Assembly: GCA_951217055.1 (NCBI GenBank)
Contig: OX578282.1
Location: 56,055,311 to 56,119,310, forward strand
Source: Gerris lacustris
Taxonomy: Eukaryota; Arthropoda; Insecta; Hemiptera; Gerridae
Direction: 5' to 3'
Length of the DNA: 64,000 nucleotides
Shown here piece by piece: positions 1 through 12,441 of this stretch. The position numbers and the translations under genes were made by a program. Positions within the stretch are counted from its first letter, which is position 1. Every line of letters begins with the position of its first letter. The notes beneath the pieces are model-generated. The model saw nothing but the letters and a program-made list of their open reading frames with translations, did no database searches and was not told where the DNA came from.

Positions 1-1077
1 TTACAATCAATAAAATTTAAACGCTTGCAAAACGAAAACTGCATTTATACACGTATCATAAAAAATGAAATAGTGATTATAGCAGTGTACGTTGATGACA
101 TAATAGTAATGTCACGCGACCAAAAATTAATCCAGAATGTAAAAATTGAGTTAGAAAATAAATTTAAAATTAAAGATCTAGGTGAACTTAAATATATTTT
201 AGGAATTGAAATTAAGAAACTAGACGATAAAATATTCATGACACAAAAGAAATATATTAAGGAAATACTTACAAAATATAACATGCAAAACGCAAAACCT
301 CTAACAACACCTTTAGATCAAAACATAAAATTAAGAATTAATCCAACAAGTACAGAAGAAGGGGAAGCTGCCGATCAAAACGCTTATCGGCAATTGATAG
401 GTTCTCTTCTGTACTTGGCGACATGTACTAGACCTGACATTGCTTTTTCCGTAAGTTTACTGAGTCAATTTAATTCATGCCCTAAAATCCAGCATTGGAA
501 CGCAGCAAAAGGAGTTCTACGATACCTTCTGCATACGTCGAACACTGGCATCCTCTACGGGAAGACTGGAGGGAAACTGGAAGGATTGGTAGATGCAGAC
601 TGGGCGGGTCAACCAAATGATCGCAAGTCGTACACAGGTTTTGTATTTAAATTAGCTGGTGGACCAATATCCTGGGAGGCTAGAAAACAGCAGGTAGTGG
701 CTCTTTCAAGCACTGAAGCTGAGTATATAGCAATGACCAGCGCCGCAAAAGAAGCCACATACCTTCGAAGACTACTCAAGGAATTGGATCCCAACGCCAA
801 AGGTTATGCCACAGAACCAACCATACTGTATAGTGACAGCCAAAGTGCTATACACATGGTGGAAAACGAGGGACATCATCCTCGTACTAAGCATATAGAC
901 GTCCGCTACCACTTCATTAGAGAGGCCTATCGTTCTGGTGATATTAAAATTGAATACCTCAAAACGGAAGACATGGTAGCGGATATCTTCACCAAAAGCC
1001 TGGGGAAAATTAAAGTTGAGAAGTTCAGCAAGCTCATGGGACTTCAACTGGACACCACAGTTGAGGGGAAGTGTTGA
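1..1077 (+). CDS. Copia-type retrotransposon pol, C-terminal part (RT and RNase H), 5' partial
   Basis: The frame is open from base 1, so this is the 3' end of a longer polyprotein; the TTG at 25 is not a real start. Counting residues from base 25, the reverse transcriptase active site YVDDI is at 22-26. It is followed by the Copia-typical stretch LIGSLLYLATCTRPDIAF (about 124-141). RNase H follows, with acidic residues in VDADWAG (about 189-195), SSTEAEY (228-234), YSDSQSA (269-275) and HIDVRYH (290-296). This order, with RT then RNase H at the C terminus and integrase presumably upstream, is that of Ty1/Copia. The product would copy element RNA into DNA in cytoplasmic virus-like particles. 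No internal stop or frameshift is visible in the 359 codons present. A polypurine tract and probable LTR follow at once. Whether the missing 5' part is intact cannot be judged here. Confidence 0.95.
   Translation, partial: LQSIKFKRLQNENCIYTRIIKNEIVIIAVYVDDIIVMSRDQKLIQNVKIELENKFKIKDLGELKYILGIEIKKLDDKIFMTQKKYIKEILTKYNMQNAKPLTTPLDQNIKLRINPTSTEEGEAADQNAYRQLIGSLLYLATCTRPDIAFSVSLLSQFNSCPKIQHWNAAKGVLRYLLHTSNTGILYGKTGGKLEGLVDADWAGQPNDRKSYTGFVFKLAGGPISWEARKQQVVALSSTEAEYIAMTSAAKEATYLRRLLKELDPNAKGYATEPTILYSDSQSAIHMVENEGHHPRTKHIDVRYHFIREAYRSGDIKIEYLKTEDMVADIFTKSLGKIKVEKFSKLMGLQLDTTVEGKC
1063..1071 (+). other. Polypurine tract of the Copia element
   Basis: The run GAGGGGAAG overlaps the last pol codons and lies directly before a TGTTGAAATA sequence. 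This is the expected place for plus-strand DNA priming next to a 3' LTR. Confidence 0.7.
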
Positions 1078-1230
1078 AATACTACTTCTACTTGCAGTAT
1101 TTTCAAACAACTGTGTAAAGTAGAAGTCATCCAAAAAGACTTTACATTGTCACTTTGTGTTTAATTAAAATAAATGTATTACCGTTCTAAAAACCTACAT
1201 TAGTTTTGTGTCTGTTTTATTTGAGATTCA
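1072..1230 (+). repeat. Probable 3' LTR of the Copia element (about 159 bp)
   Basis: It starts TGTTGAAATA immediately after the polypurine tract and could end at ...TTGAGATTCA, giving the usual TG...CA termini. An AATAAA-type signal lies near 1167. Short LTRs occur in some animal Copia lineages. The 5' LTR is outside the window, so the right border is an estimate. Confidence 0.6.
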
Positions 1231-1500
1231 TCCTATAGAGAGAGTTTTAATTAAATTTAATTGCTATTTATTGTAAACATATAAACATTTTATAATTAAT
1301 ATTATAATATTACATAAAATCAACTTACTTTTCTCATTTTCAAATCGGCCTTTGACCATGCTCTATAGAAAGATAATACAATTTCAGACAAACCTTTCTC
1401 ATATAAATAGTGATGCTGAATATCCCAAAATATTTTATTTAATTAATATACATTTCTTAATGTTGTAAAAATGCTTAACTTAGAAGATAAAAACATAGAT

Positions 1501-1725
1501 GGGCCCCATACACACTTCAAATTGTTGTCCGGGTCTTTTAACCTGTTGAACAGCTTGCCCATACAAACTCCAACTGGTTGGCACAACAACATACTTTGCC
1601 AATAAATATCTAAAGGTTTTGTTGTGTTCAACATGTTTGTTCAACTTGTGATTCTGTCTCTCAATCTGCCCATATACTGTCCAATTTCAACTACCACCCA
1701 ACCAAGAGTTGTGTGCATAGGGCCC
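1501..1725. mobile_element. Small inverted-repeat element (MITE), GGGCCC ends
   Basis: The left end GGGCCCCATACACAC and the reverse complement of the right end, GGGCCCTATGCACAC, match at 13 of 15 positions. The body contains repeated GTTGAACA/GTTCAAC motifs. At 225 bp it cannot encode a transposase. I saw no clear target duplication. Antisense ORFs here are chance frames. Confidence 0.6.
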
Positions 1726-2778
1726 TTTACTATAGCTGCTAACACAATTAGTAAGGGAAAGTAGGGAAGTGAATTGATAAAGAAAGATGCATCTTAACCA
1801 AAAGATAGTTTAATTTAAAAGTCGTGTTTCAACTTTGAAGAAGATATAATAATAAAATAGATATTTTCACTAAAGCTGCTATAAAATTAGGATGGAAAAT
1901 CAGGAGAGCTGCGTGTTTTGTAATCAGATAGTTGGAAATAAAATTAATTTTTAATTCCTACCTAACTCCTAGAATATAAAATTGTTATATACTAGTGTCT
2001 TAATGATTAATGTTCCTTAAATTCTATTTTAATTTGGATAATTTTAAGTACAACCCTTGTGATAAATTAGAATTTTTAAATTATTTACCCTTTAATTTGA
2101 GAAATTTTCCTTTATTTTGTCCTTGTTATTGAAATAAAATTTTATAAACATTTATTTTTAGTGTTTATATTTCATTGTTGCTTGAGCGAAGTTTGTTGTA
2201 ATTTTATTTAAATCTAGAAGAATAACTATTTATACTTTGAGCTTTTAGTTTTATTGTCATTGCACACAAAATAAATAAAGTAATAAAAAATATAGTCAAG
2301 TAAATGTCTCCGTATAAATACATAATAAATGTATAGAGTTACTAATGTCTATGTACACCTTGCATGTAAAAGTAGTTTTGTAAAATGCTAATTTTAATTC
2401 AGAGCACTCTTGTTTTGACCGAGGTTTTTAAGATCATATAATATTTTAGCTGGAATGTTAATTTATGCTGTATCGAATTACTAATTCTCTTATTGTAAAT
2501 TAATATTTAGTTGTTCTCTTGTTTAAAACATAAGTGCTATTGCCACATGCTTATATTGCATTTATTACCTATTTTCCTTGTTTTGTGGTACTCACACGCT
2601 TTAAAGTAAATTCTATTATTTGTTCCTTCTCTTGATAAAAATAATAATTGCTAGAACATATTTTTCAAATAATAATTTTTCAAAAATTAACATATATAGT
2701 TTAAATATTTTGGCTTCCTGGTGACTATAATAACTTAAAAGATTTCAAATCTGTATACAGATTCAAACTAGTCTAATT
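1726..2778. other. AT-rich intergenic stretch, nothing identified
   Basis: About 1 kb of AT-rich sequence with no coding frame of note, RNA gene or recognisable repeat boundary. Confidence 0.5.
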
Positions 2779-2799
2779 CCCCCCCCCCCCCCCCCCCCC
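2779..2799 (+). repeat. Poly(C) homopolymer (21 bp)
   Basis: An uninterrupted run of 21 C between AT-rich sequences. It is one of several long C runs in the window. Confidence 0.95.
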
Positions 2800-3530
2800 T
2801 ATTATATTATTTATAAATTTATTTACTCCAAGATTTTTGCTGATGTAACTCTATATTAAAACTATTGGCGAATTACCGTTTGAGCAGACTCAAGTGACGG
2901 GAAGACCAACACGGCTGGATAAATAATGAGAACTATAAATGAAGGATATTTAAAGCCGACGCATTTACCTTGGGAGAGGAGTAGAGATGGGAGATAGCAG
3001 TCCAGGGCCCTGGCTCGGATGGTCTTTACTTGGTGTTGAGTCGAGGTTTTTTCAGTAGAAAACGCTTGGATGTTACAGTAAGACTGAAAAAAAAAAAAAC
3101 TTATACCGGCGCTAAACACATTTACCTCCGGGTTGCTATGGTCACACACAGTATAAAGTTAATAGTTCTAACATGATTATATGATTATAAACGGAACTAC
3201 TAATATTATTTATAACACATGATAAATATCTACGGTTCTCTACTGTGGGAAAATGCGTGCAATACAAAATATCCTTAAATATATATAATTCTCATTATAA
3301 GGATTCTCCAACTATTTTTATCTTTACCTTATAAAAATGTAAATATTTTTTGTTTATTAATTAGTTGAAATAATATAATACATATTTAAACAAAGAAGAT
3401 TTGCTCTTTGAAGATAATAGTCTTCATCCGTAAGCCTTTATTGATTAATGTTAAAACTCCAGCCATTTCATTTCACTTTTTAAACTTACCTAACATCAAT
3501 GTGCTTAGTAACATCATGAATAGTTAATGC
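2800..3530. other. Intergenic sequence, nothing identified
   Basis: AT-rich DNA. The antisense open frame at 2862-3149 has no recognisable motif and biased, low-complexity composition. I do not call it a gene. Confidence 0.45.
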
Positions 3531-3535
3531 TTTTT

Positions 3536-4220
3536 AGGGTCCGTAGGCAAAACCAAGGACCCTTATATTTTCCTGCGTGTGTCTGTCCGTCCGTCCTGTC
3601 GCCTGCTCTCACGGCTACACCTTTCGTCCGATCACTTTGAAATTTGGCATGTATGTGTCTTGTACCTGCCCACATATTTTAAAAATATAGCGACTTAAAA
3701 AAAATATTTTTTAAAAAAATTAGAGTAAAAAACTTAAGGGTTAAATTTGTTTTTGTTTTTTTTCCGACACCGTGAGGGGTATCATATGAAAGGGTACGTC
3801 GAGCTGATTACAAACATATACAATTCTTTGGTTATAACTTTGATAGGGCGAGCGTAGGCGAGTTTGAAGCGGGTTTGAAACGTGTCCTCCCCCCCTCTAT
3901 CTCGCTTATGTGAAGTGCAAAAAATCTGAAAAAATTCCTGAACATTCTTCGACCAAAAGTAAAGATACCACTTTTTGGAAATTTCGAAAAAAATATTATT
4001 TTATTTTTTATTGACAAAATACGTTTTATTTTTATAATTATGGTCTTTTCGATGTATTTATATGGTTGTAGTCCGGTTCAGTGGAAAACAAATACTTTAT
4101 CGGAGTGTGTTTTGAGAATATCAGACCCTTAGAATGGTTCAAAGTAAGCTTTTTAGCATTTTAAAAAAACACTGTTTATACACTTTACAATTTAACACTA
4201 TATAGTGTGGCCTATGGACC
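3536..4220 (+). repeat. Interspersed repeat with GGGTCCGTAGGCAAAA start
   Basis: The stretch begins TTAGGGTCCGTAGGCAAAACC, has a GTCTGTCCGTCCGTCC tract and the phrase TTTGAAATTTGGCATG, and later GGGGTATCATATGAAAGG. The same phrases recur at 9556-10200. The inverted end (GTCTGT tract, then tacggaccctaaaacc) recurs at about 41100-41200. It is non-coding, so probably a non-autonomous element of unknown class. The end point is approximate. Confidence 0.55.
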
Positions 4221-6873
4221 CTCGCTGTGTGCTGACTTGTACACACTTGACCTGTTTATTTATTTTTCACTATTATCTTCATATTAATACTATCAGTGAA
4301 ACCTGAAAAATATCAATAAAATCCAAAGTCTTCAGGAGACAAAAACTGATTTTATCCATTCTCTATGAATATTTTTCTATAAAACATTTTTTCATTGATG
4401 TTAATTTGATTTTTATTAAAAAAAAGTAATAGGAATGATAAAATTCCAATCGTATGAGCTTCACCTGCTCAAATCTATGAAGATATGAGTTTACTTGGTA
4501 AAGTATGAGATCATACTTATAAAGCCATAAAGTATTATTGGCATTTTTTTAATATGTAGTTATACAAGGTAAATTGAGCATTTTTTCTTAACATTTCGTC
4601 TATATTTCAAAAATACCTTATTTACTCTAAAATTTATATGTAGTGCAACATTTATGTATGTGCAAACATTTATATGTAGTCTAATTGTGTCACCATTGTA
4701 TTACCTTGCTGTATTTTTATTATCATATTTAAATAACACTGCCTTATCTTTCTGTTTTAACATCTCTATATTGTCTTGCTACATTTATGCTATAATTATT
4801 ATGTTTTAATTTAATACCTTAATCTAAATTCTAAATCATTGCAGGAAAAAGGATTAACTATTTCTTTATGATTGGACCAACTATGGCATCATTTAACTCA
4901 TCGTTCTGGGAGATTAACTCAAAACAACCATTAGAGTTAAATGATTGATATATTAATGATATATTATTGATATATTAATTGATGTATTAACCTAAGTTAA
5001 TCTTGCATCACTAATCTCTCAACATATCTACTTGGTAATCAGTGCAACAGCTAAACATGTTTGAACTTTATAAAATCAATTGCAATGTTCATCTTTAAAT
5101 TGAGGTTGAAACTTTTTTTCTTTTTTTACTTAAAAAGAATATTTTATTCGAATTAAGTGAGCTTGAAGCAAACTTGTACCTTTAGTAAATCTTTGGTGCC
5201 ATATGACAATTCTTAGTCCGTTACAGTTGAATTTAAACAATAACAGTTAATTATGATAAAAAATATAAATTATGTTTTAGTTTATTGATCTTTTATCATT
5301 AAAATTAATTATATTTTCCTGTTAAATTTATACATTTTATTTACTCAGTACTTATTACTCAAAGATTTTTAAAAAAGTAACTTATATTAAACTGATGAGT
5401 TAAATGTTACCTTATTAAAATTGATTTATTTTTGTTTCTTAATTGGTTCAAATGAATTTAATATATATATATTTTACAAAGAAATTTTGCACTTTAATTG
5501 AAGTGAGAAAAAATGACATAAAAATAGTGGGTTAGTTTCTTATTTAACTGAAGTGTTTATTTTTTATTTTGAAAGTGGGTATGATTGCATTGGCCTCTAA
5601 CATTTGTTTTATTTTTAAGTATTAAATTTTAGAAGGGAGATAATAAAGTAACACTTGCAAGTAAATTGAATCAGTAATAAAAATTTTTATTGGGGCATTA
5701 AAAACTGAGATACCTAAAATGAGAAAAACCCTGCTATTGACTTAAATTCACGATTTTTGTAGCAAAATTTTAGTGTGCTATGACTTAATCAATTTGTAAC
5801 CTTTTTGTACAGAAAAAAATCAATGCTCTACAAATTTGAACTTTTTTCATATATATATTTAGGGCTTACTTTTCAAAATTATGAGCATCAATTCGAAGAC
5901 CTACCCTCCAGATCTCAGAAAAAAATATGGGTATAAAGTATTGTTTTCTATTGCCCAATTGCACCTATTTCACATATTATCATTTATGTACGAATTTTTC
6001 AATGTATAAAAGTCCATTTTTACTGAACTAAAATGCACTTAATCTAATTTTTTTTTAAATAAATCAAGGATAAAGTAATAAAAATATAAATTAGCAAAAT
6101 ATTAATTTATGAGTTATGAGTGTGAAGTGGAGGATACAGAATAACTTTCTGATTCTACAATAATTTAAAGATTAACAATAAAAGTAGTGATAAGAAATTA
6201 GGATAAACAAAATAATTTAAAAAAATATATATATATAATTTTATTATTAAATTTAAATAAAATAATATGTTATTCCTAACAGTACTCCTAAAAGTCCACC
6301 CTTAATTTTAACTTATTTAAAATAATTAATGCCATACCCTGTAAAATTATTTGTACTTTGGTGATAGCTGCATTGTAGGAACACATATTCATTTTCTTAA
6401 GTGTATTTTATTTTTACAATACAATATTATATAGATTCAAGTTGCTTATAAGTGATATTTTATTTAAAATACTTCATAATTTAACATTCAATGAGATCAT
6501 AACCATAAAAATCACGATCAAAGGTACTAAATTCATTCTAACTCATTTGTCTCTATAAGATAAAAAGTGTAAATAAAAATGCAGTTTCTCCCCTTATAAA
6601 TGTATTTTTTACAGAGTTGTTTCAACTTAGAATTTTTTAAGTGCTAGATTACAATAAAGATGAAGTGAAAGAAAGAGTTATAACAGTTTTAAGGTAATAG
6701 TAGAATATAGAGCATTTACAAAGCTTGTAACTGGATATAGGAGCTTTGTAGATGCTCTATCTTAATTAATCTGTATTAAGATGCGCTCTTAAGAGCTAAC
6801 TGGTTTGATAGAATCTGAACCGTGGGCCTTATTAACAAATAGATAGAAGTGTAGTTAGGAGAGCACTTTCCTT
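4221..6873. other. AT-rich intergenic DNA
   Basis: About 2.6 kb without a supported gene. It holds short simple-sequence patches: a GATATATTA-type repeat near 4945-4985, and (TA)n near 5460 and 6222. No tRNA, no inverted-repeat element and no protein similarity was recognised. Confidence 0.5.
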
Positions 6874-8355
6874 GGCTACTTTTTTCCTTAAGCACCCCCC
6901 TATAACCTTTTGTCTTAATAGTTATTTATACAAAGAATCATATACAGGGTAGTATATATTCTTTAGTCTTAATTACTATTAAGACAATGGGATATTTAGT
7001 CCAATGTACCTTGGGGCAAAGGAATATCACACTTGTGTATATAAGGGTGAATCTAATTTAAAGTGCTATTTTGGAATCTAAAATTGGACTTAGACTGAAA
7101 ATTTTGACTTTTTAAAAAAATTCAGGAAAAATTATGGAATGTTCTCGGACTAATTTCAGATATATTGCAGCATGCGGGACAGATGGGAAATAATTTTTTA
7201 AATTTTTAGGCCAGAATTAAGTTTATTTAAAAAATGATAATTAAGCCATGTGAATTACACTTTTTCGTGCACGGTTGTTACATTTTACACTATAAGAAAA
7301 TATTTTGGTCAGTAGTTTAAAATAAAAACCCAATTTTAATACACCATTAAATAGCACTCTTAAAAGCCTAAACAATGAACTATAACTTAACCTAAAAAGT
7401 TTTTGAAAATAGACTTTAATAACATACACGGTAATTACGTTTAAAAGGGTATGTAACTTGAAGAACAATTGGAATTAGCGCTAACTCTCAACTGAAGGGT
7501 TCAGCTCATCCCCTATCAACCGTTGCAAGAAAACCAGTGTTGCGGCATTGGAAAAATCTCTCACCTCTTAAAATCTCCCTGCCACAACCAGAGTAGGGTC
7601 ACATTTATATAATGCCATGGTAATTACATTTTTTTAAAGGACAAACTTTAACTTGAAGTTCCGTTTAGTAATAATTTATTATTTTTAATAACAAACACAT
7701 ATTTTAATTCTGGTAGGATCCTACTTTAAAATTATCCAATAAGTTTTTGAATAACATTATTAATGTATGAGCTAGAATGAAGTGAATAAGAACAACTGAC
7801 TTAAGGACAGCCACGGTGGTTACGAAATCGCCTTTTGAAAATTTTTGTAGTGATTAAAATTAAGCGGCGCATTATTTTTTTACTTGGTTGTAGTTCTCTA
7901 AGCTTATGAGTTACCATGAAGAAAAATCCTGTCAATTATGTGAAAAACGCTCCAGTTATTCATCTAGGACATGAAAATTGCACTTTAAATTAGAATAACC
8001 CATAAATGTTATAATATCCCTTAGTCTACTGAACTATAAATACATAATAAGACTATTTTAAAATAGCATAATATAAAATAAGCTTATGAGTTACCATGAA
8101 GAAAAATCCTGTCAATTATGTGAAAAACGCTTCAGTTATTCATCTAGGACATGAAAATTGCACTTTAAATTAGAATAACCCATAAATGTTATAATATCCC
8201 TTAGTCTACTGAACTATAAATACGTAATAAGACTCTATTTTAAAATAGCATAATATAAAAGCCCCAGGAGTCTCAATGTCTTGGGGAGACAAACACACAA
8301 ACCTTTGAGACTTTTGTTGGACAGACTCTTGTTTAGAACCAAGGGGATAAGTGCC
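6874..8355. mobile_element. Long member of the GCACCCCC-ended repeat family
   Basis: The left end reads ggctacttttttccttaag then CACCCCCCTATA, and the right end carries AGTCTCAATGTCTTGGGGAG, CAGACTCTTGTTTAGAACCA and finally AAGTGCC. Both ends match the compact 351-bp copy at 54197-54547, so I read this as a longer relative. Internally it has ACTATTAAGACAATGGGATA and GGGGCAAAGGAATATCACAC phrases, also seen near 10260, 54330 and (inverted) 57530. It encodes no recognisable protein. The antisense frame at 7241-7468 is AT-rich and unsupported. Confidence 0.5.
7901..8260 (+). repeat. Two-copy tandem duplication, 180-bp unit
   Basis: The sequence starting AGCTTATGAGTTACCATGAA at 7901 is repeated from 8081 with only a few substitutions and a 2-bp insertion near the end. 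The near identity implies a recent duplication inside the older element. Confidence 0.95.
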
Positions 8356-9555
8356 GTTCCTGGAACATGACCTGTCCCATTGACCCGATCAATACCACAT
8401 TCCTTGAACGTGGTCTGCTATCAAGGTGAAGAGCCACCTTTTTTACTTCATCCCGGGGGTTGCCTTCTTTTAATTCCTCAGTGAGGATAGATCTTCTCTG
8501 TTCCCCCTCCCCTTCTAGTTTAAATCTGAAAAATCAGTCTGGCTTTTCCTTGCTAATGCTTTAGGTTTATTTAAGTAATATTTAGGTTTTAAGAGTATTA
8601 GCCCAGTAGTTAAATAATTAGCCCTTCCCACCCGAGGTAGTTGGTGGTGCTACTCCTGAAGCATCTAAGCCTTTTGTTTCTGTTAGGGGTTATCTCCCTT
8701 AGCCTTTTAAGATCTCTCTTCACTCCATATTTAACTCCTGAAAGGAGGGTTACCTCATCCACCAGCTGTGCTGTACAAAAGGACCCTTTATCTACCAAAA
8801 TGTAGATAAGGACCCTTACAGGGGGCCATTAGAAGGTATTGTCAGCAAGAGCCAGGTGGTCCAGAGTTATTATTATTATTATTTATTTTTTTTTTTTTAA
8901 GAAAAAAAGGTGTTTCTAATTTATCATTTATGTTTGTTCAGGCTAGTCCAGGCTTGATTGTCCAGATTATTAAGAATTTAAAGGAAATTTCCAACTTTGT
9001 TATTCATGCTGCTATAACTCTCTCTTATTCTTCTTACGCCTTATAATGATAATGTTTGGTATAAAGTCATCTCTGTGAAACATGCAATTATTAGTAGAGA
9101 GTCAATGTTTTTATTTCTATAAATATTTATTTAATCCATTGCTTGAATCTCCTTCCAAATAGCATCTCTCATCAAACTTATCAAAGCTAGCCTTTGTATA
9201 ACTAATATTTTATTTTATTTTTTGAAAATATTATTTATTTTCAAGAAGCATATTATCTGTAATTACCATGTTTTGCTTTAATTGTTATTTACTGCCTGCA
9301 TTGTGTATGTCACTGCATGGATATAACAGATTTTTATTATTATTGAACTTATTTTTGTTATTATTTTATATATTTTAGGATAAAGAATGTTATTAAACCT
9401 TTTTCACAAGGCTTATTTTATTTTGTAGATCTGTATGAAATTTATTGATATTTTTTTCTCTCATCTATTGCATTATTTTATATTTCTTGTGTGTAGGGGA
9501 AGTTCCCTTACCTTTAGTTATGGGTAATTCTTTAGAGTGTTACTCCCCTTTGTTT
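8356..9555. other. Intergenic DNA with a TTA microsatellite
   Basis: A (TTA)n and poly(T) patch lies at about 8866-8900. The antisense open frame at 8610-8798 encodes 62 residues with no known motif. It lies in a slightly less AT-rich patch that may be an old repeat. No gene is supported. Confidence 0.4.
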
Positions 9556-10200
9556 TTTAATGTTTCGTTGGTAAAACCAAAATAAGAAACCCTTATAGTT
9601 TCATTCCTTTGTCTGTCTGTCACTCTGTACAGTTCCAATAAATTTTGAATCAAAAGAAAAACATGAAACTTCCCAGTATTAAAATCGTTTTGACTCGCAC
9701 TCAGAAAAAAATATAGCCAACTCAAAATTATTAGCTGTTCAAATCCAAAATGGCGGATAATTCACGTCACACGAATTTTTTTTTTTTTTTTTTAATTTTG
9801 AGGGGGGTATCAAATGAAAGGTACTTAAGAGTAGATTACAAATATAATATAACACTTGTGGAAAGTGTTTAATTTTCGATGCCATTTTGTCCAAAAAACA
9901 TCAAAATTTTGTGTGTCCTCCTCCCCCCCTCCCTTAAACTATATTTCTGCTTTACTAAAAATACAAAAAAATATGCAAAATGTGCGGTCTGCTGGGTCAA
10001 AGAAAAAATAAGAATAGCAATTTGATCTGATTAACTGGGAATCCAAAATGGCGGATAATTCCTGTCATGAGAAAAAAAATATTTTTTTAAAAATTTTGAG
10101 TGAGGTATCAATGAATGGTATTGAAGAGTAGATTACAAATATATATAGCACTTGTGGAGTGTTTAATTTTTCATGCCATTTTCTTCACACACAACCAATT
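9556..10200 (+). repeat. Interspersed repeat with two direct sub-copies
   Basis: It begins with ACCCTTATAGTTTCATTCC and a GTCTGTCTGTC tract, as in the repeat at 3536. Two diverged sub-copies follow (about 9745-9915 and 10030-10190). Each contains AATCCAAAATGGCGGATAAT, a GGTATCAAATGAAAGG-like phrase and GAGTAGATTACAAATATA. Confidence 0.65.
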
Positions 10201-10234
10201 TTTTTTTTAGATTATAAATGGATATAATTATTTA

Positions 10235-10350
10235 CAAATTTCTTTGTCTAAACAACTATTAAGACAAAGGGATGTTAAGTCCAATGTACTTTGGGACAAA
10301 GGAATATCACACTTCTGTTTTTACATGGGGAGTAATAGTCTAAAGAAGTG
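10235..10350 (+). repeat. Fragment of the GCACCCCC-ended family
   Basis: It contains ACTATTAAGACAAAGGGAT, TTTGGGACAAAGGAATATCA and ends TCTAAAGAAGTGCC, matching internal and end sequence of the elements at 6874 and 54197. Confidence 0.6.
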
Positions 10351-11113
10351 CCTAGTTATGTACTTTGGACACTTACTCTCAGCACAATTCCAAGGAGAGA
10401 AGTAATTTTGTGTGATACTACTTATCAAAATTGTCTCCTGGAACACTATTTTAGCAACCTTCCTGCCCTCATCTCAGATATTTGATTTTTGCTAAGTGCC
10501 CATGTTTAGGGAACCTCCCATACTCTTTATTTTTTATAAAGTTTTATTTATTATAATCTTGTCTTATAGTTTTTAAATTCTTGACATCCTTGTATAATTT
10601 TAAACATATTGTCTTTCATACATTTTTTAGGATATTTTATTATATAGATCTTGACTTATAAGTTCTTTAGTAAGTGAAATTTTTATTTTGTGTATGCTTA
10701 CCGTAAAATCTCACATATTTTAATACTCTCAATTTTTACCTCATTTTTTTTTCTTTTAAAATTGGAGTGCATATTATACCCAAATGAAAACAATTACCTG
10801 CTGATTTTTTTCAACTAGACTGTGCCATTATAGGTATGTGATTGAAAAATAATTTATATGAATAAAAAAAATATGTAAATGTTTCTTTTCAAAAGAAATT
10901 ACTCTTCCCACCTGTTTTCATTTTATTATTTTTATTTTATTTTACTTAAGTAATTTTTAAATTGTTTACTTAACAATCTTATTTACGTTGAATTGTATAA
11001 TCTTTATAATTTTAGAGTTCAAATAATTTTATTATAAATTAAACAGTATTGAAACAAGTTTTTTTATTTGAAAATTCACTAAAAACTTTGACTTTAAAAT
11101 ACTGCGTTCTTAG
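10351..11113. other. AT-rich intergenic DNA, nothing identified
   Basis: No coding frame, RNA gene or clear repeat boundary was seen. Confidence 0.5.
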
Positions 11114-12441
11114 TAGGGTAGGGCGGGGCTAGTTGAGCAATTTTTTATATAATCTATAATAACTCCTAAACGGTACATCCGATTTACTTGATTCCTTCAA
11201 CGTTTGATAAGTAATTTGCCCTTCTTTAAATGTATTCAAATAAAACTATTTAAGATTTGGTTTAGAAACTATTATCATTAATGCGAGAAACCTCCTACTT
11301 GCTCAACCTGCCCCATAGTAGGGGTAAGTTGAGCAAGGGCATGGGGCAAGTTGGGCAATGGAAAGAATAGGTTAATGGTGATGTGGAAATTGCTCAAAAC
11401 TACAGTAATACTTCAGTTAATAATCAAATATATATTTTTTAAGTTCCATCTCTAATGTAGGTACAGAAACAACATCAAACAAACAACAAAAAATCTGAAG
11501 CAAATATAACACACTTTTACGACATAACTTATTATTTATCTTTGGATGTTATTACACTCATAGTACTTAAAATTATGCTTTGTTATTAATTTTTAAGGAT
11601 AAAAAAAATGTAAATATAAAAACAATATAAAAATTGTGGGTTTTTAGGTAATTTCGAGGTTAGTAATGTAAAAATATTGATGCAGGGTTTATCATCAGTC
11701 ATCTTGTGAGAGTCATTCGTTTTACGTTAAATTCTTTTACAGCTGCGTTCATGCTCTTGTACCCGGCCACAGAGATTTTGCAGCTTCACTTGACTGTTGA
11801 CTCGTAGCAGAACCCCTTGACGTTTTTTCGTTTATATGTCCGCATCCTAAAATGAAATGCAAGACATTTAACTTTTTCTTTTTTTTTTTATTAATAATTT
11901 CAAAATTATAAATACAATTATTATAAAAATTGTTATTACAAAGTATAAAAAGGCATACCTATTTAGCCGTCTACCAGAGTCTGCTTAGTATTTGTAGAAA
12001 TAAAAAATAAACATTTAACTTTTTGTCGTAGTATAAGAGTGGGGCAAGTTGAGCAAGCCTGCCCAACTAGCCCCGACTAGACTTATAGAAAAAAAGTTAA
12101 GTTATGAAAAAAACGGGTAGACTTCGGACTAAATAACTAAGTATAGTCAAAAGTACAATAAATACATAAAATATAAACACTTACGTGATTGCAGATGGTT
12201 GTTTTAGTACGAGTCTAGGAGAAAAATGGCGGTCCTCGGTTTTTTTACTTTTTACTAAGAAAATTTAAAAAAGTGTCTGTCATCTTTCTCGATTGTCTTA
12301 GGGACTGAAGGTCACGCGATGCGTTCTCCTTCTTCGTCCCCATCTTTCCATCATTTGAAATATTTTTGTGACATGCGTAGTTTTAGAGATATTTAAATTG
12401 CCCAACTTGCCCCTATGCTCAACTAGCCCCGCCCTACCCTA
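11114..12441. mobile_element. Inverted-repeat element with GGGCGGGGCTAGTTGAGC ends
   Basis: The left end TAGGGTAGGGCGGGGCTAGT is the exact reverse complement of the right end (actagccccgccctacccta), and the match continues as GTTGAGCA. Inside, the related word GGGGCAAGTTGAGCAA recurs in both orientations near 11300-11365 and 12030-12075. At 1328 bp and with no protein-coding frame it is probably non-autonomous. The superfamily cannot be named because I found no convincing target duplication. Confidence 0.8.
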
